Origin: Halohasta litorea
Lineage (GTDB): Archaea; Halobacteriota; Halobacteria; Halobacteriales; Haloferacaceae
Assembly (NCBI RefSeq): GCF_024494645.1
Contig: NZ_JANHDJ010000005.1
Coordinates: 1 to 64,000, forward strand
Length of the DNA: 64,000 bases
Direction of reading: 5' to 3'
Below the pieces are notes generated by a model. It had not been told where the DNA came from, made no database searches, and saw only the letters and a list, made by a program, of their open reading frames with translations. Shown one piece after another: positions 18,124-26,146 of this stretch. Position 1 is the first letter of the stretch, and each line of letters starts with the position of its first letter. A program made the translations under genes and the position numbers.

Positions 18124-18537
18124 AATTGTATGTTTTTCAAGTTTACATGAGAGTAACAGTAGACAGTGTGTTTTCCCGATTAGTACGGCAGTAACAACGG
18201 GCGAGTTGTTCTTCGGAAAATATACGAACGAATATATTGGGGTACAGTGTACTACTATGTAGTCAGGTGATAGTGCCTATCTTTCCCCCTTCCCCCTGGA
18301 GGCGATACTCACCTGACCGCTATATGACCGGACAGTTTCCCCCCCCTCTTCGTTCGGTCTACTCAAAGATCGGATAAATAGTTGGGTGTCCCCCAGTTTG
18401 GTGATTGGTCGCCCCCACGAGCCAATCACACAGCGTCCAATGAGTCAGTAACCGAATCCCCCACTGCATACGGATACGTTCATCTGACAATTCTTCACTC
18501 GCTGCTTCTCCCCCTCTGTCCGCATTGCACTATTGGG
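18124..18537 (-). other. Non-coding region with regularly spaced G5 tracts; candidate ncRNA
   Basis: On the plus strand, C tracts of five to eight begin at 18285, 18292, 18339, 18390, 18412, 18458 and 18510; many gaps are 46-52 bp. On the minus strand these are G tracts lying downstream of promoter copy B. The only frame there is a short one of about 26 codons. A transcript from promoter B would be a G-tract-rich RNA of up to about 350 nt. Function and transcription are inferred only. Confidence 0.35.
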
Positions 18538-18585
18538 GGCTTACATGCGTGAGTCTGATTGTTTCAGCTACAACGGGATATTTAA
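18538..18585 (-). repeat. Promoter module copy B with no gene behind it
   Basis: The block matches the HalOD1 promoter module at 17192-17239 in 41 of 48 positions and has the same orientation, with a TTAAATATC TATA-like element. Downstream on the minus strand there is no coding sequence of normal length, only the G-tract region. It also lies just behind the Bat-like gene, so it could alternatively act as that gene's 3' untranslated region. Confidence 0.6.
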
Positions 18586-18601
18586 CTCCCCCATCGAATC
18601 T

Positions 18602-19249
18602 TCACTTGTTACGTGTGTTGAACAGAACTTGTTCGATAAGTCGACGGTTCCCGCGGCGCAACCGAGAACCAAGTGCTTGTTGAGAAATATCAAGTTCGTC
18701 AGCGATCTCTTCGAGAGTCGTCTCTCGTGGGGATTTGAAATAGCCGCGTTCATATGCGAGTAGAAGTGCTTCACGTTGTGGCTCTGTGAGATCATGTTTC
18801 GCATTGAGGGGTTGGAGCCCATGGATTTTGGTCAGAGTGACAGGGGCACTGTGATTGTGGCAGTATTCTTGGAATTCGGCGATAGCTCCGCGGCTCTCGC
18901 CTCGAAGTTCGAACTTCCATTCCTCAGCGGTTCCAATAGCAGACAGGAGGACCACTTCTGGGGATATTAACGCATCAAGGACACCATCATACTCTGGTAT
19001 CCATTCACACCGCATGAGATACTCGCTGTCGACCTGATCAACCAACCGAATATCACGTACGCCTGGATGGTCAGTGAACTGCTCGACAATAGCGTCTGTC
19101 TCGGTTCCTCGGACCCAAAAATACGGGACAACACCGTTTGTATCCGGGATAACTCGCTCTAATTGTATTGCCACCTCCGGAAGTTGACTGAATACAGTTC
19201 CTAACGGAAACTTATCTGCCGCCAACGTAAACTCAGCTACCGTCGACAT
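18602..19249 (-). CDS. Bat-type helix-turn-helix transcriptional regulator
   Basis: The 215-residue product has the N-terminal bacterioopsin-activator-like sensor part and a C-terminal HTH_10 domain (about 155-206; LTEPQREALLLAYERGYF...TLEEIADELDISQQALGSRLRRG). This architecture is frequent in haloarchaea, where Bat itself activates bacterioopsin and gas-phase responses. The target of this copy is unknown because no opsin or carotenoid gene is nearby. A short direct repeat about 55 bp upstream of its start may be an operator. Confidence 0.88.
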   Translation of the reverse strand: MSTVAEFTLAADKFPLGTVFSQLPEVAIQLERVIPDTNGVVPYFWVRGTETDAIVEQFTDHPGVRDIRLVDQVDSEYLMRCEWIPEYDGVLDALISPEVVLLSAIGTAEEWKFELRGESRGAIAEFQEYCHNHSAPVTLTKIHGLQPLNAKHDLTEPQREALLLAYERGYFKSPRETTLEEIADELDISQQALGSRLRRGNRRLIEQVLFNTRNK

Positions 19250-19303
19250 CTCTCTCCCTGTTGACTGTTACTGATGGATTCAGTTGCAATGCAGTAGGAG
19301 ATA

Positions 19304-19332
19304 GCACAGATTGGATACTGGGCACAGATTGG
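19304..19332. promoter_or_regulatory. Direct repeat upstream of the Bat-like gene
   Basis: GCACAGATTGG occurs at 19304-19314 and again at 19322-19332 with an 18-bp period, 55-85 bp upstream of the Bat-like start codon at 19249. The position suits an activator or autoregulation site. The rest of the 289-bp gap to the Lrp gene shows nothing else clear. Confidence 0.4.
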
Positions 19333-19538
19333 GGGGGACGCCTGAACAGAAAACTCACATATCCACTGTGTGTGCCCGGTTTGGGAATCCACAGCCATAC
19401 TTGTATAATGGACCTATGACCCGAATTGCGTTGTGGATTCCACACCACCAAACCCTGCGTATTTCGTAGTCTATTCCATATACAGCCCGGATTCAGCAAT
19501 TGGTGGTGGAATGCTATGATCACCGAGTGACAGTATCG

Positions 19539-20027
19539 CTACTGGTCGCTGTTGTTGGTCTGTGGGGCAGGACCAAAGTGATCGAATGGCTGTACGTGTG
19601 TCTCTTTCACGACTTCAATACTTGTGATTTCGAGGTCAAGAGATTCTATCTTTTCAGAAATGGTATCGACGGCACTGGCGTCCTCGGCTACTGCTTCAAT
19701 ATGGAGGTTATTCGACCCAGTAAGCATTTCGCGGACAGTTACGGTCCCAACAATATCTAACGCATCTTCGGCACGGGCTGCACGCTCTGCCCGAGGAACT
19801 CGACAAATAATGAAGAGATGAAGATGGTAGCCTGCCTGGGCATAATCAATCTGTGGGTGATAGTCCTGGATCACACCAGCCTGTTCCAATTTTTCGATCC
19901 GATTCCGAACTGTGCTCGCAGAGACATCGGCTACCTCTCCCATTTCTTCAGCTGTAACTGTTCGTGCACCTTCCTGGAGTAAATGAAGAATCGTTCGGTC
20001 GACGGTGTCGAGTTCGATTCCGACCAT
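19539..20027 (-). CDS. Lrp/AsnC-family transcriptional regulator
   Basis: The 162-residue product has an AsnC-type winged helix (about 5-60; DTVDRTILHLLQEGARTVTAEEMGEVADVSASTVRNRIEKLEQAGVI) and a ligand-binding RAM-like domain (about 70-145). I chose ATG 20027 (MVGIELDTVDR), which matches the normal distance to the HTH, over ATG 20081. It is a clear paralogue of the regulator at 35539-36003, sharing the DxVDR-IL--LQE-AR, STVR-RI--LE and IDY--GY motifs. Lrp proteins form octamers and respond to amino acids or other small molecules. Confidence 0.88.
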   Translation of the reverse strand: MVGIELDTVDRTILHLLQEGARTVTAEEMGEVADVSASTVRNRIEKLEQAGVIQDYHPQIDYAQAGYHLHLFIICRVPRAERAARAEDALDIVGTVTVREMLTGSNNLHIEAVAEDASAVDTISEKIESLDLEITSIEVVKETHVQPFDHFGPAPQTNNSDQ

Positions 20028-20337
20028 TAACGTACATAGTGTCTGATAACTCATGAGTATTTTCGATGGTGCCATTGACATTCTAAATTATCGAATCGGA
20101 AACAAGAGTGAAATATTGGGCGGAGGATCTTATTTTGTTATATTCAGACTCTGAGTGTTGCATTGAGTCATGTAATCGAGTTCTTCGAATCTCAGTCAAG
20201 CTCAGATGTGCAAGACTGCAGACGCAAGTGTAGCACGATAACCTCATTCTAGGGATGTTAGTATTACTTTACAACCATTGTTGATTATTTTCAAAAACAG
20301 TATCTTATATATGACAAGTATATTTTCATATGCTATT

Positions 20338-20574
20338 ATGGAGCAGTCTCCGGTTCCGGATATTGTCGAAGCTATTGCTGAAGCAAAAGAGACTGAATCT
20401 TCCGAACTCGACCTTGCTCTCTACGAGTATATTGATCCCGAGGCAATTCAGCGTTTGACATCACATGGAACTGCGTCGTGGACACTGACATTTGAACTCC
20501 CTGAGCACGAAGTAACCGTCACAAGCGATGGGGGAATCTTCGTAGACGGGACTCAAGAAGGACTTTGGATGTGA
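20338..20574 (+). CDS. Small HalOD1-type protein
   Basis: The 78-residue product is a minimal HalOD1 domain: PVPDIVEAIAEAKETESSELD, LYEYIDPEAIQRLT, then a beta-rich WTLTFELPEHEVTVTSDGGIFV. ATG 20338 is chosen because the preceding 20 codons are AT-rich, hydrophobic and lack family similarity. The AT-rich sequence before it (20281-20337) should hold the promoter. Together with 16802-17182 this gives two free-standing HalOD1 proteins within 4 kb around TrmB, Bat-like and Lrp regulators. Confidence 0.78.
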   Translation: MEQSPVPDIVEAIAEAKETESSELDLALYEYIDPEAIQRLTSHGTASWTLTFELPEHEVTVTSDGGIFVDGTQEGLWM

Positions 20575-20661
20575 CCTCTACAACGGATGTCGACTGAGGG
20601 ATCTGAATCTAGGCGTACTAACTGACGTTCTCCAGCAGTTACCTGCAAAAGTTGTAGATCC

Positions 20662-21021
20662 CTAGAGTTGTTTAGTGCAGTGATTTATAGAGTCACTAAG
20701 TAAAGCACAGTTGAATCTGCTCGACTCAAGACGCGTCTTGATCAATGAGAACGGATTTTTGACCTCAATAAAAATGGTAGGGATGGATAATATAAGACAG
20801 ATGTATATTTCGCGGAAGTCTGTTTTTTCTCCGACGATAACTTCGAGCTCGTTGAGTTCGTACTGCTTGAATAACTCCAGCAGCATTTGTGGAGACGTAC
20901 AGTAGCTAACGATGCGCATTGAATTGGCGCGGGCAAGATATTTCTCGAATGACTCGAAACTTCGAATTATCTTGAAGAGGCTCTCTGACTGTGTTATAGT
21001 TGGACTATTCGTTTGAGCCAT
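20662..21021 (-). pseudogene. Truncated phospholipase-D-like domain protein
   Basis: The first 75 or so residues (from MAQTNSP; SFESFEKYLARANSMRIVSYCTSPQMLLELF, ELNELEVIVGEKTDFRE) resemble the N-terminal part of haloarchaeal PLD-like or helicase-associated proteins, which are several hundred residues long. After DFRE the sequence becomes AT-rich and dissimilar, ending after 119 residues without an HKD motif. It therefore looks like a 3'-truncated copy, and the TnpB element starts about 75 bp upstream. An alternative start lies at 21075. Confidence 0.5.
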
Positions 21022-21096
21022 GCCGTTCAGTACGCGAAGTATAGCCTTTTTTCTTATTAACAAATAATATAACACATTGTACCGGAAATTGGCGAT

Positions 21097-21230
21097 GTGA
21101 ACTACCCCACCCTACTCGCTCACCGCTAACGCGCTTCGCTCCTTGAGGGTGTCGTCAGAAGCAAGGCTTCTGACTGCTAACCAGAACCTCCGGTTCTGGT
21201 GATGGGGCTTCCTGTTTCCACGACGCGCTT
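21097..21230 (-). ncRNA. Candidate omega RNA (reRNA) of the TnpB element
   Basis: The 3' end of tnpB and the right end contain two strong hairpins: CCAGAACC/GGTTCTGG at 21181-21199 and GTCAGAAGC/GCTTCTGAC at 21154-21174. A palindromic region follows, ending with the transposon end. TnpB omega RNAs are made from exactly this position and use the flanking DNA beyond the right end as guide. The guide would then be the minus-strand sequence just below 21097. Transcription is inferred. Confidence 0.5.
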
Positions 21231-22397
21231 TGCAGACACCGAATCGGTGTCCGTAGGGAGCGCAGTCTCCACAGGCGTTGATTCGGAGTATACCACTCCT
21301 ATGTGTTCAAGACCGCGAGAAAGAATGTTCCACGCCGCATTCGCGTCCCTGTCCGCCTCGAACCCACACGACGGGCACGTATGTTCGCGTACCCACAGCG
21401 GCTTATCCGTCTTGACGCCGCAGGAAGCGCACTCCTTCGTCGTATCTTTCGGGTCAACTGCAACAAAGTGCGTCCCCTTACGTTCGCACTTGTATTCGAG
21501 CATCCGGAGAAACGTCCCCCAAGCTGCTCCTGCCCGGTTGCGTGAGTTGCCCGGCAGTTCGATCAACCCCTTCGCGTCCAAGTCCTCGACCGCCACGAAG
21601 TCGTACTCGCAGGCGTAGTAGTTCGACAACTTGTGAAGGAAGTCCCGACGCTTCCGCTTGAGGTCGGCGTGGCATTCGGCCACAACTCGGCGTTGTTTCT
21701 CCCAATTCGCAGAGCCGTGTTCCTTCCGCGAGAGGTCGCGCTGTGCGCGTTCGAGTCGCTCACGTTCCTCGCTGAAATTGGGACTCTCGATGGCGTACCC
21801 GTCGGTGTCGTGTACGTATTTGAGGATTCCCACGTCGATGCCGACGAGCCGCTCGGGATTCTGCGGCTTCTCTGGTGTATCCTCGTCCACGTCGATGCCG
21901 AACGTGGCATACCACTCGCCCGTGGGTTCGCGTTTGACCGCGACCTGTTTGATGGTCGCATTCTCGGGGATGTCTCGGTGGAGGTGAATCGGAATCTCGC
22001 CAATCTTGCTCAACCACAACGTGGGCCGACCACTCGTATTCTTGAGTTCGAAGCCGGACTGGTTGTAGGTGAGCGACCGATACTCCCGAGGCGGTTTCCA
22101 CTTGAGCATTCCCACGGCGCGTCCGTTCTCCTTCTGTGCTTTGAGCGTAGAGAGGTTGTCGTAGACGCGCTTGACAACCATCTGGAGAACTTTCGAGTGG
22201 ACATCTCCGAGGTCGTCCCACCACGATTTGAGGTCGGGGAGTCGCCCCTGCACCTCGTAGCGGGCGGGGATGTTGTCTGCCTCGTTGAACAGGTGGAGGA
22301 CGTGATTGTACAGTTGCCTACAAGTATCGACGTGGTACAGAAGCTCCTCTTCGAGGGCTTCTGGCGGGTTGAGTCGATACTTGTAGTTGTAGTGCAT
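21177..22397 (-). CDS. tnpB: RNA-guided endonuclease TnpB
   Basis: The 406-residue product has an N-terminal HTH_OrfB-type domain and an RuvC-like nuclease with the three acidic residues Asp188 (GIDVGI), Glu271 (VAVEDLDAKGL) and Asp351 (DRDANAAWN). A zinc ribbon lies between the second and third (Cys323, Cys326, Cys341, Cys344). All catalytic positions are present and the frame is uninterrupted, so it may be active. TnpB cleaves DNA next to a target-adjacent motif using an omega RNA from the element's right end, helping the element persist. It starts three bases after the DUF2080 stop, so the two genes form an operon. Confidence 0.93.
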   Translation of the reverse strand: MHYNYKYRLNPPEALEEELLYHVDTCRQLYNHVLHLFNEADNIPARYEVQGRLPDLKSWWDDLGDVHSKVLQMVVKRVYDNLSTLKAQKENGRAVGMLKWKPPREYRSLTYNQSGFELKNTSGRPTLWLSKIGEIPIHLHRDIPENATIKQVAVKREPTGEWYATFGIDVDEDTPEKPQNPERLVGIDVGILKYVHDTDGYAIESPNFSEERERLERAQRDLSRKEHGSANWEKQRRVVAECHADLKRKRRDFLHKLSNYYACEYDFVAVEDLDAKGLIELPGNSRNRAGAAWGTFLRMLEYKCERKGTHFVAVDPKDTTKECASCGVKTDKPLWVREHTCPSCGFEADRDANAAWNILSRGLEHIGVVYSESTPVETALPTDTDSVSAKRVVETGSPITRTGGSG

Positions 22398-22400
22398 GGG

Positions 22401-22547
22401 CTATTCGTCTGAGTCGGGATCGGAGACGCGGACGACTTTCACGTCGGCCCCGCGCCAGCGTTTCGGGACGATGACGTGGGCACTGTTCCCCGAAGGTTTT
22501 GCGGTTCCGTCGAGGACTTCTTCGCCTTCGATTTCAAACCTATCCAT
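22401..22547 (-). CDS. DUF2080 transposon-encoded small protein
   Basis: The 48-residue product (MDRFEIEGEEVLDGTAKPSG, then NSAHVIVPKRWRGADVKVVRV) matches the DUF2080 family, which haloarchaeal IS1341-type elements encode directly upstream of tnpB. VIVPKRWRG suggests an AbrB-like or small RNA/DNA-binding fold, but the function is unknown. The 3-bp gap to tnpB shows cotranscription. Confidence 0.85.
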   Translation of the reverse strand: MDRFEIEGEEVLDGTAKPSGNSAHVIVPKRWRGADVKVVRVSDPDSDE

Positions 22548-22673
22548 CACTGATGTATATACTATGGATAGACATAAAGGTGGCGGTGGGCCTGTGGGGC
22601 GAGCGGCGAACGTGTTTGAGAATCGTGCGGCGCTGTATCCCCTCCCTACTGCGCTACTCGGTCGCTTCGCTCC

Positions 22674-22704
<31 letters not shown>

Positions 22705-22748
22705 GCCTAATTCCAGTTAAAGAACTGTATGCAGATTGTGGTTTGGAG

Positions 22749-23195
22749 TTAGTTGTGAGAGGACTCTGAGGTTGTCTCATGTTCAGACGAGGTGTGTGAG
22801 TTGATTGTTGAGAACTGGCTTCTAAGGGCTCGAATCTCGAATTCGTTTGCGATTGCTGAGATACCTAGTGCGGCCCCGAGTAGGAGTGTTGGTACTCCTG
22901 GATTGGAATTCAGGAACTGTTGGACGAGTCCAGAGGTAAGGAGTGCAATTGTGAAACAAGATTTGATGAACTGTCCTTGCCGCATGCCGCCATCTGTTAC
23001 GCTGCCAATGATGAGATTAAGTTTGTCGCGTTGCTCGACAGTTGGCAATGACCGAATACCTAACAGGGTTACTGTGCCGATTGCGATAGCAACACCTGTG
23101 TCGTGGCTTATCGGTCCGTTGAGAATAATCGATAGTATACAGAGTCCAACACCCAATAAGTGTAGGTAGACTGTTTTACGTGGGAGTCTACTCAT
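22749..23195 (-). CDS. Small integral membrane protein of unknown function
   Basis: The 148-residue product from ATG 23195 (MSRLPRKTVYLHLL) has about four hydrophobic segments and a polar Ser/Thr/Glu-rich tail. An upstream start at 23252 would add 19 residues and overlap the amidase gene by 41 bp. I recognise no family. Being 16 bp after the amidase gene on the same strand, it may belong to that transcription unit. Confidence 0.55.
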   Translation of the reverse strand: MSRLPRKTVYLHLLGVGLCILSIILNGPISHDTGVAIAIGTVTLLGIRSLPTVEQRDKLNLIIGSVTDGGMRQGQFIKSCFTIALLTSGLVQQFLNSNPGVPTLLLGAALGISAIANEFEIRALRSQFSTINSHTSSEHETTSESSHN

Positions 23196-23211
23196 GGGAT
23201 TACCACTCTGA

Positions 23212-24570
23212 TTAGCTGCTGGTTTCGCCGGTTGCAGCGCATATTTTTTCACCGACTGTGGTTACCAGATGATCCTCTCCAGTGTCCCCTAGTAGAGTTA
23301 GTCCGAAGCCAGGGCCGTCAGCAAAGTTTCCGGTTGGGATTGCAATTGCTGAGAGATCGAGGAGATTCACGTAGTCTGTGTAGTAGCCCAAATTTGAGTT
23401 GCGTTCGATTGGTTTTTCGCGTATTTCTGAGATGGTGTAGACAGTCCCTGTCGTCGGGGTAGCCAAGATATCGATGTCGTTGGCTACAAAGACTTCTTGA
23501 CATCGTTTTTTGAGTTTTTCGAGCTTGTAAAATGAATTGAATGTCTCAACTGCAGAGTATTCTTTACCTCCAGCGAGGATCTCTCGCACTACTGGATGTA
23601 TTTCTTCAGCTTGTTCATTAACGAACTGTTCAACAGCAGCTAATCGTTCAGCAACCCACGGACCACCGTAAAGAAGATCTGCAGTCTCAGTGAACACCTC
23701 GAAATCGACTGTAACGACCTCACCGAAAACCGCCTTCACATCCGCTATAGCATCTTGGTAGAGGTTTTCGGCTTCTTGATCGCCAAAGAATTCGAGTGAA
23801 GCTACGTTCGGGACTCCAACAGTGACTGATTCCACATCAAGGGATTCGGATGTCTCGCCTTCTGTATTGAGAGAAAGCTCAGGGCGTGAGTACGGATCGG
23901 CTGAATCATAGCCTGCAGCGATCTCTTCGACTAACAACGCGTCCTTGCATGTGTGAGTGAAGACTGATACGCAGTCAAGACTCTTGCAAGCAGGAACGAC
24001 GCCATCTGTGCTTAGCAATCCGCGGCTGGGTTTCAGTCCAACAAGGCCGTTGAATGCTGCAGGCACGCGTCCCGATCCAGCTGTATCTGTTCCCAATGAG
24101 AATGCAACGTGACCGCGGGCGACAGCAACGGCTGATCCCGAGCTTGAGCCACCGCTAATATATGATTCGTTGTGAACATTCCGGCAGGCTCCGTGGGGGG
24201 TTCTTGTTCCGACGAGCCCAGTGGCAAACTGATCCATATTTGTTTTCCCGATCAGTAATGCCCCTGCCTCGATGAGTTTCGAGACGACAGTCGCATCTTC
24301 GTACGGTTCGTAAGCATACGCTGGACACCCTGCAGTGGTGGGTAACCCAGCGAAGTCTATGTTATCTTTCACCGCAAAGGGAATGCCGTGTAATGGATTT
24401 TCTGCAGGTGTCTCAAGTGCGTCTACGTCAGCGAGGACTGCATCTTTCTCACGGACGGATATCCAGGCATTCGTCTCATCGGTTTTAATTCGATCATAAA
24501 TTTGTTCAACCGTCTCTTCGGGAGTCTTTTCTCCGGTTTGGTACTGGGTTAAGAGATCGTGTACTTGCAT
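23212..24570 (-). CDS. Amidase-signature hydrolase, allophanate hydrolase-like (copy 1)
   Basis: The 452-residue product carries the Ser-cisSer-Lys triad of amidase-signature enzymes: Lys68 (FAVKDNID), the Ser142-144 run (GGSSSGSA) and nucleophile Ser166 (TDTAGSGR). GCPAYAYEP, GLVGTRTPHGACRN and GLKPSRGLLSTDGVVPACKS are typical of AtzF/allophanate hydrolase N-terminal halves. Full-length allophanate hydrolases are near 600 residues; the C-terminal decarboxylating domain is absent here. It may act on allophanate, biuret-like or ureido acids. ATG 24570 (MQVHDLLTQY) aligns with its paralogue; the 30 codons upstream do not. Confidence 0.82.
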   Translation of the reverse strand: MQVHDLLTQYQTGEKTPEETVEQIYDRIKTDETNAWISVREKDAVLADVDALETPAENPLHGIPFAVKDNIDFAGLPTTAGCPAYAYEPYEDATVVSKLIEAGALLIGKTNMDQFATGLVGTRTPHGACRNVHNESYISGGSSSGSAVAVARGHVAFSLGTDTAGSGRVPAAFNGLVGLKPSRGLLSTDGVVPACKSLDCVSVFTHTCKDALLVEEIAAGYDSADPYSRPELSLNTEGETSESLDVESVTVGVPNVASLEFFGDQEAENLYQDAIADVKAVFGEVVTVDFEVFTETADLLYGGPWVAERLAAVEQFVNEQAEEIHPVVREILAGGKEYSAVETFNSFYKLEKLKKRCQEVFVANDIDILATPTTGTVYTISEIREKPIERNSNLGYYTDYVNLLDLSAIAIPTGNFADGPGFGLTLLGDTGEDHLVTTVGEKICAATGETSS

Positions 24571-24694
24571 TGTTGCTATAGTGTGTTTTGTGGTACGCTG
24601 GTGGTCTGTAGAATCGGTGCAACTCGGCTTCGGTAATTGCGGGTAAAGTCGAGTAGACAATCAAATAACTCCGCAGAATCCAGTGTAATATCGC

Positions 24695-26056
24695 TCATTT
24701 GCCAAGCTCTCGGTCGTGAAGTGTGTCACCGATTGATGCGATTTGCAGGTCATCGAACGCTTCTCCAATAACGCTCACGCTGAACGTCGGTCCAGCAGTG
24801 TACTTGCCTGTTGGGACCGAGACTGCCGAGAGATCAAGCAGATTAACGAAATTAGTGTAGTACCCGAGTTCACTGTTGATTTCGAGTGGATGGAGTTGCT
24901 CACCTTCGATAGTATATATTGTCCCAATCGTTGGCACAACTAACGCATCAATATCTTCGAATATTACTGCCGCATCTTTACGGAGTCGTTCAAGCCGATG
25001 AAATGCGTCGAAGGCGTCAGAGGCGGAGTACATTTCTCCGTCTCGAATGATGCCTCGAACCGTAATGTCGATATCATCAGGGTGTTCCTTGATGAACTCT
25101 CCAACATTCGTTAGTCGCTCGGCGACCCACGGTCCGTTGTACAAGAGGTCGGAAGCTTCCTCAAAAATGGAAAAATCGATGCGTTCGACGCTACTGAACG
25201 AGGCCGTGAGATCGTCGACCACAGATTCAAACTGCTGCTTGGCCTCCTTATTCTGGTAGAACTCCAGATCGTCTTCGGCTGGGACACCGATTCGAAGCGT
25301 CTCTACTGCTGGTGTTGTCGATTCGAACGTCCCTTTCGAGTGTCGAGAGTATTGATCTGTTTGATCATATCCAGCGGCAATCTGTTCAACACGGACAGCA
25401 TCATCGATAGTGTGTGCAAGGACTGATACACACGAGAGACTGGCACAGCCAGGGACAACTCCACTGTTGCTGAGTACTCCTCGTGTTGGTTTCAATCCGA
25501 TAAGCCCATTCAGTGCTGCTGGCACACGGCCGGAGCCAGCGGTATCCGTTCCTAAAGCGAACGAAACATGACCAGTGGCGACCGCAACGGCCGATCCGCT
25601 GGAGGAGCCTCCGGAGATGAAATCTGAATTGAAGACGTTTTTGCAGACGCCGTAGGGACTTCGCGTTCCGACCAGTCCGGTCGCAAACTGGTCCATATTC
25701 GTTTTTCCAATGAGAAGTGCGCCAGCATCGAGGAGCTTCTCAACGACTGGGGCACTCTCATCGGGCTTGTACGTGTATGCAGGGCAGCCAGCACTCGTGG
25801 GTAACTCGCTGTAATCGATATTATCTTTCACTGCGAATGGAATGCCGTACAACGGTTTCTCATCTATCGACACCGAAGCTAGCGCCTCTGCTTCGTCCAG
25901 AACATCAGCTTTGTCCCGCGTTGCAATCCAAGCGTTGGTGTCCTCAGTCGCTAATTGATAGTAGACCTGCTGGACAACCTCCTTTGGGGTTGTTTCATTT
26001 CGCTTGTAGCGCTCCAACAGTTCACTTACGCCCGGGATTGTCGTGTCGAAAGTCAT
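24695..26056 (-). CDS. Amidase-signature hydrolase, allophanate hydrolase-like (copy 2)
   Basis: The 453-residue product is a tandem paralogue of the next gene downstream. They share most motifs: Lys77 (FAVKDNID), Ser151-153 (GGSSSGSA), Ser175 (TDTAGSGR), GCPAYTY and GPWVAERL. Divergence across the C-terminal half shows the duplication is not recent. The second half, which confers substrate choice, differs, so the two may use different acylureas or act together. It lies 90 bp downstream of an NCS2 purine/pyrimidine permease gene on the same strand. This suggests uptake of a nucleobase-like compound and hydrolysis of its ring-opened products. Confidence 0.82.
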   Translation of the reverse strand: MTFDTTIPGVSELLERYKRNETTPKEVVQQVYYQLATEDTNAWIATRDKADVLDEAEALASVSIDEKPLYGIPFAVKDNIDYSELPTSAGCPAYTYKPDESAPVVEKLLDAGALLIGKTNMDQFATGLVGTRSPYGVCKNVFNSDFISGGSSSGSAVAVATGHVSFALGTDTAGSGRVPAALNGLIGLKPTRGVLSNSGVVPGCASLSCVSVLAHTIDDAVRVEQIAAGYDQTDQYSRHSKGTFESTTPAVETLRIGVPAEDDLEFYQNKEAKQQFESVVDDLTASFSSVERIDFSIFEEASDLLYNGPWVAERLTNVGEFIKEHPDDIDITVRGIIRDGEMYSASDAFDAFHRLERLRKDAAVIFEDIDALVVPTIGTIYTIEGEQLHPLEINSELGYYTNFVNLLDLSAVSVPTGKYTAGPTFSVSVIGEAFDDLQIASIGDTLHDRELGK

Positions 26057-26146
26057 TGTAGAGGGTTACCGTTTGATGTACGGCAGTTGATACAGTCTCT
26101 TTGAGAGGTGTGGCAAATAGATCTTCACACCTAGTGGCTCGTTTGA

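Noticed and set aside
21633-22412. 259-codon plus-strand frame over tnpB
   Set aside because: Antisense shadow of the intact TnpB gene, which has all catalytic residues.
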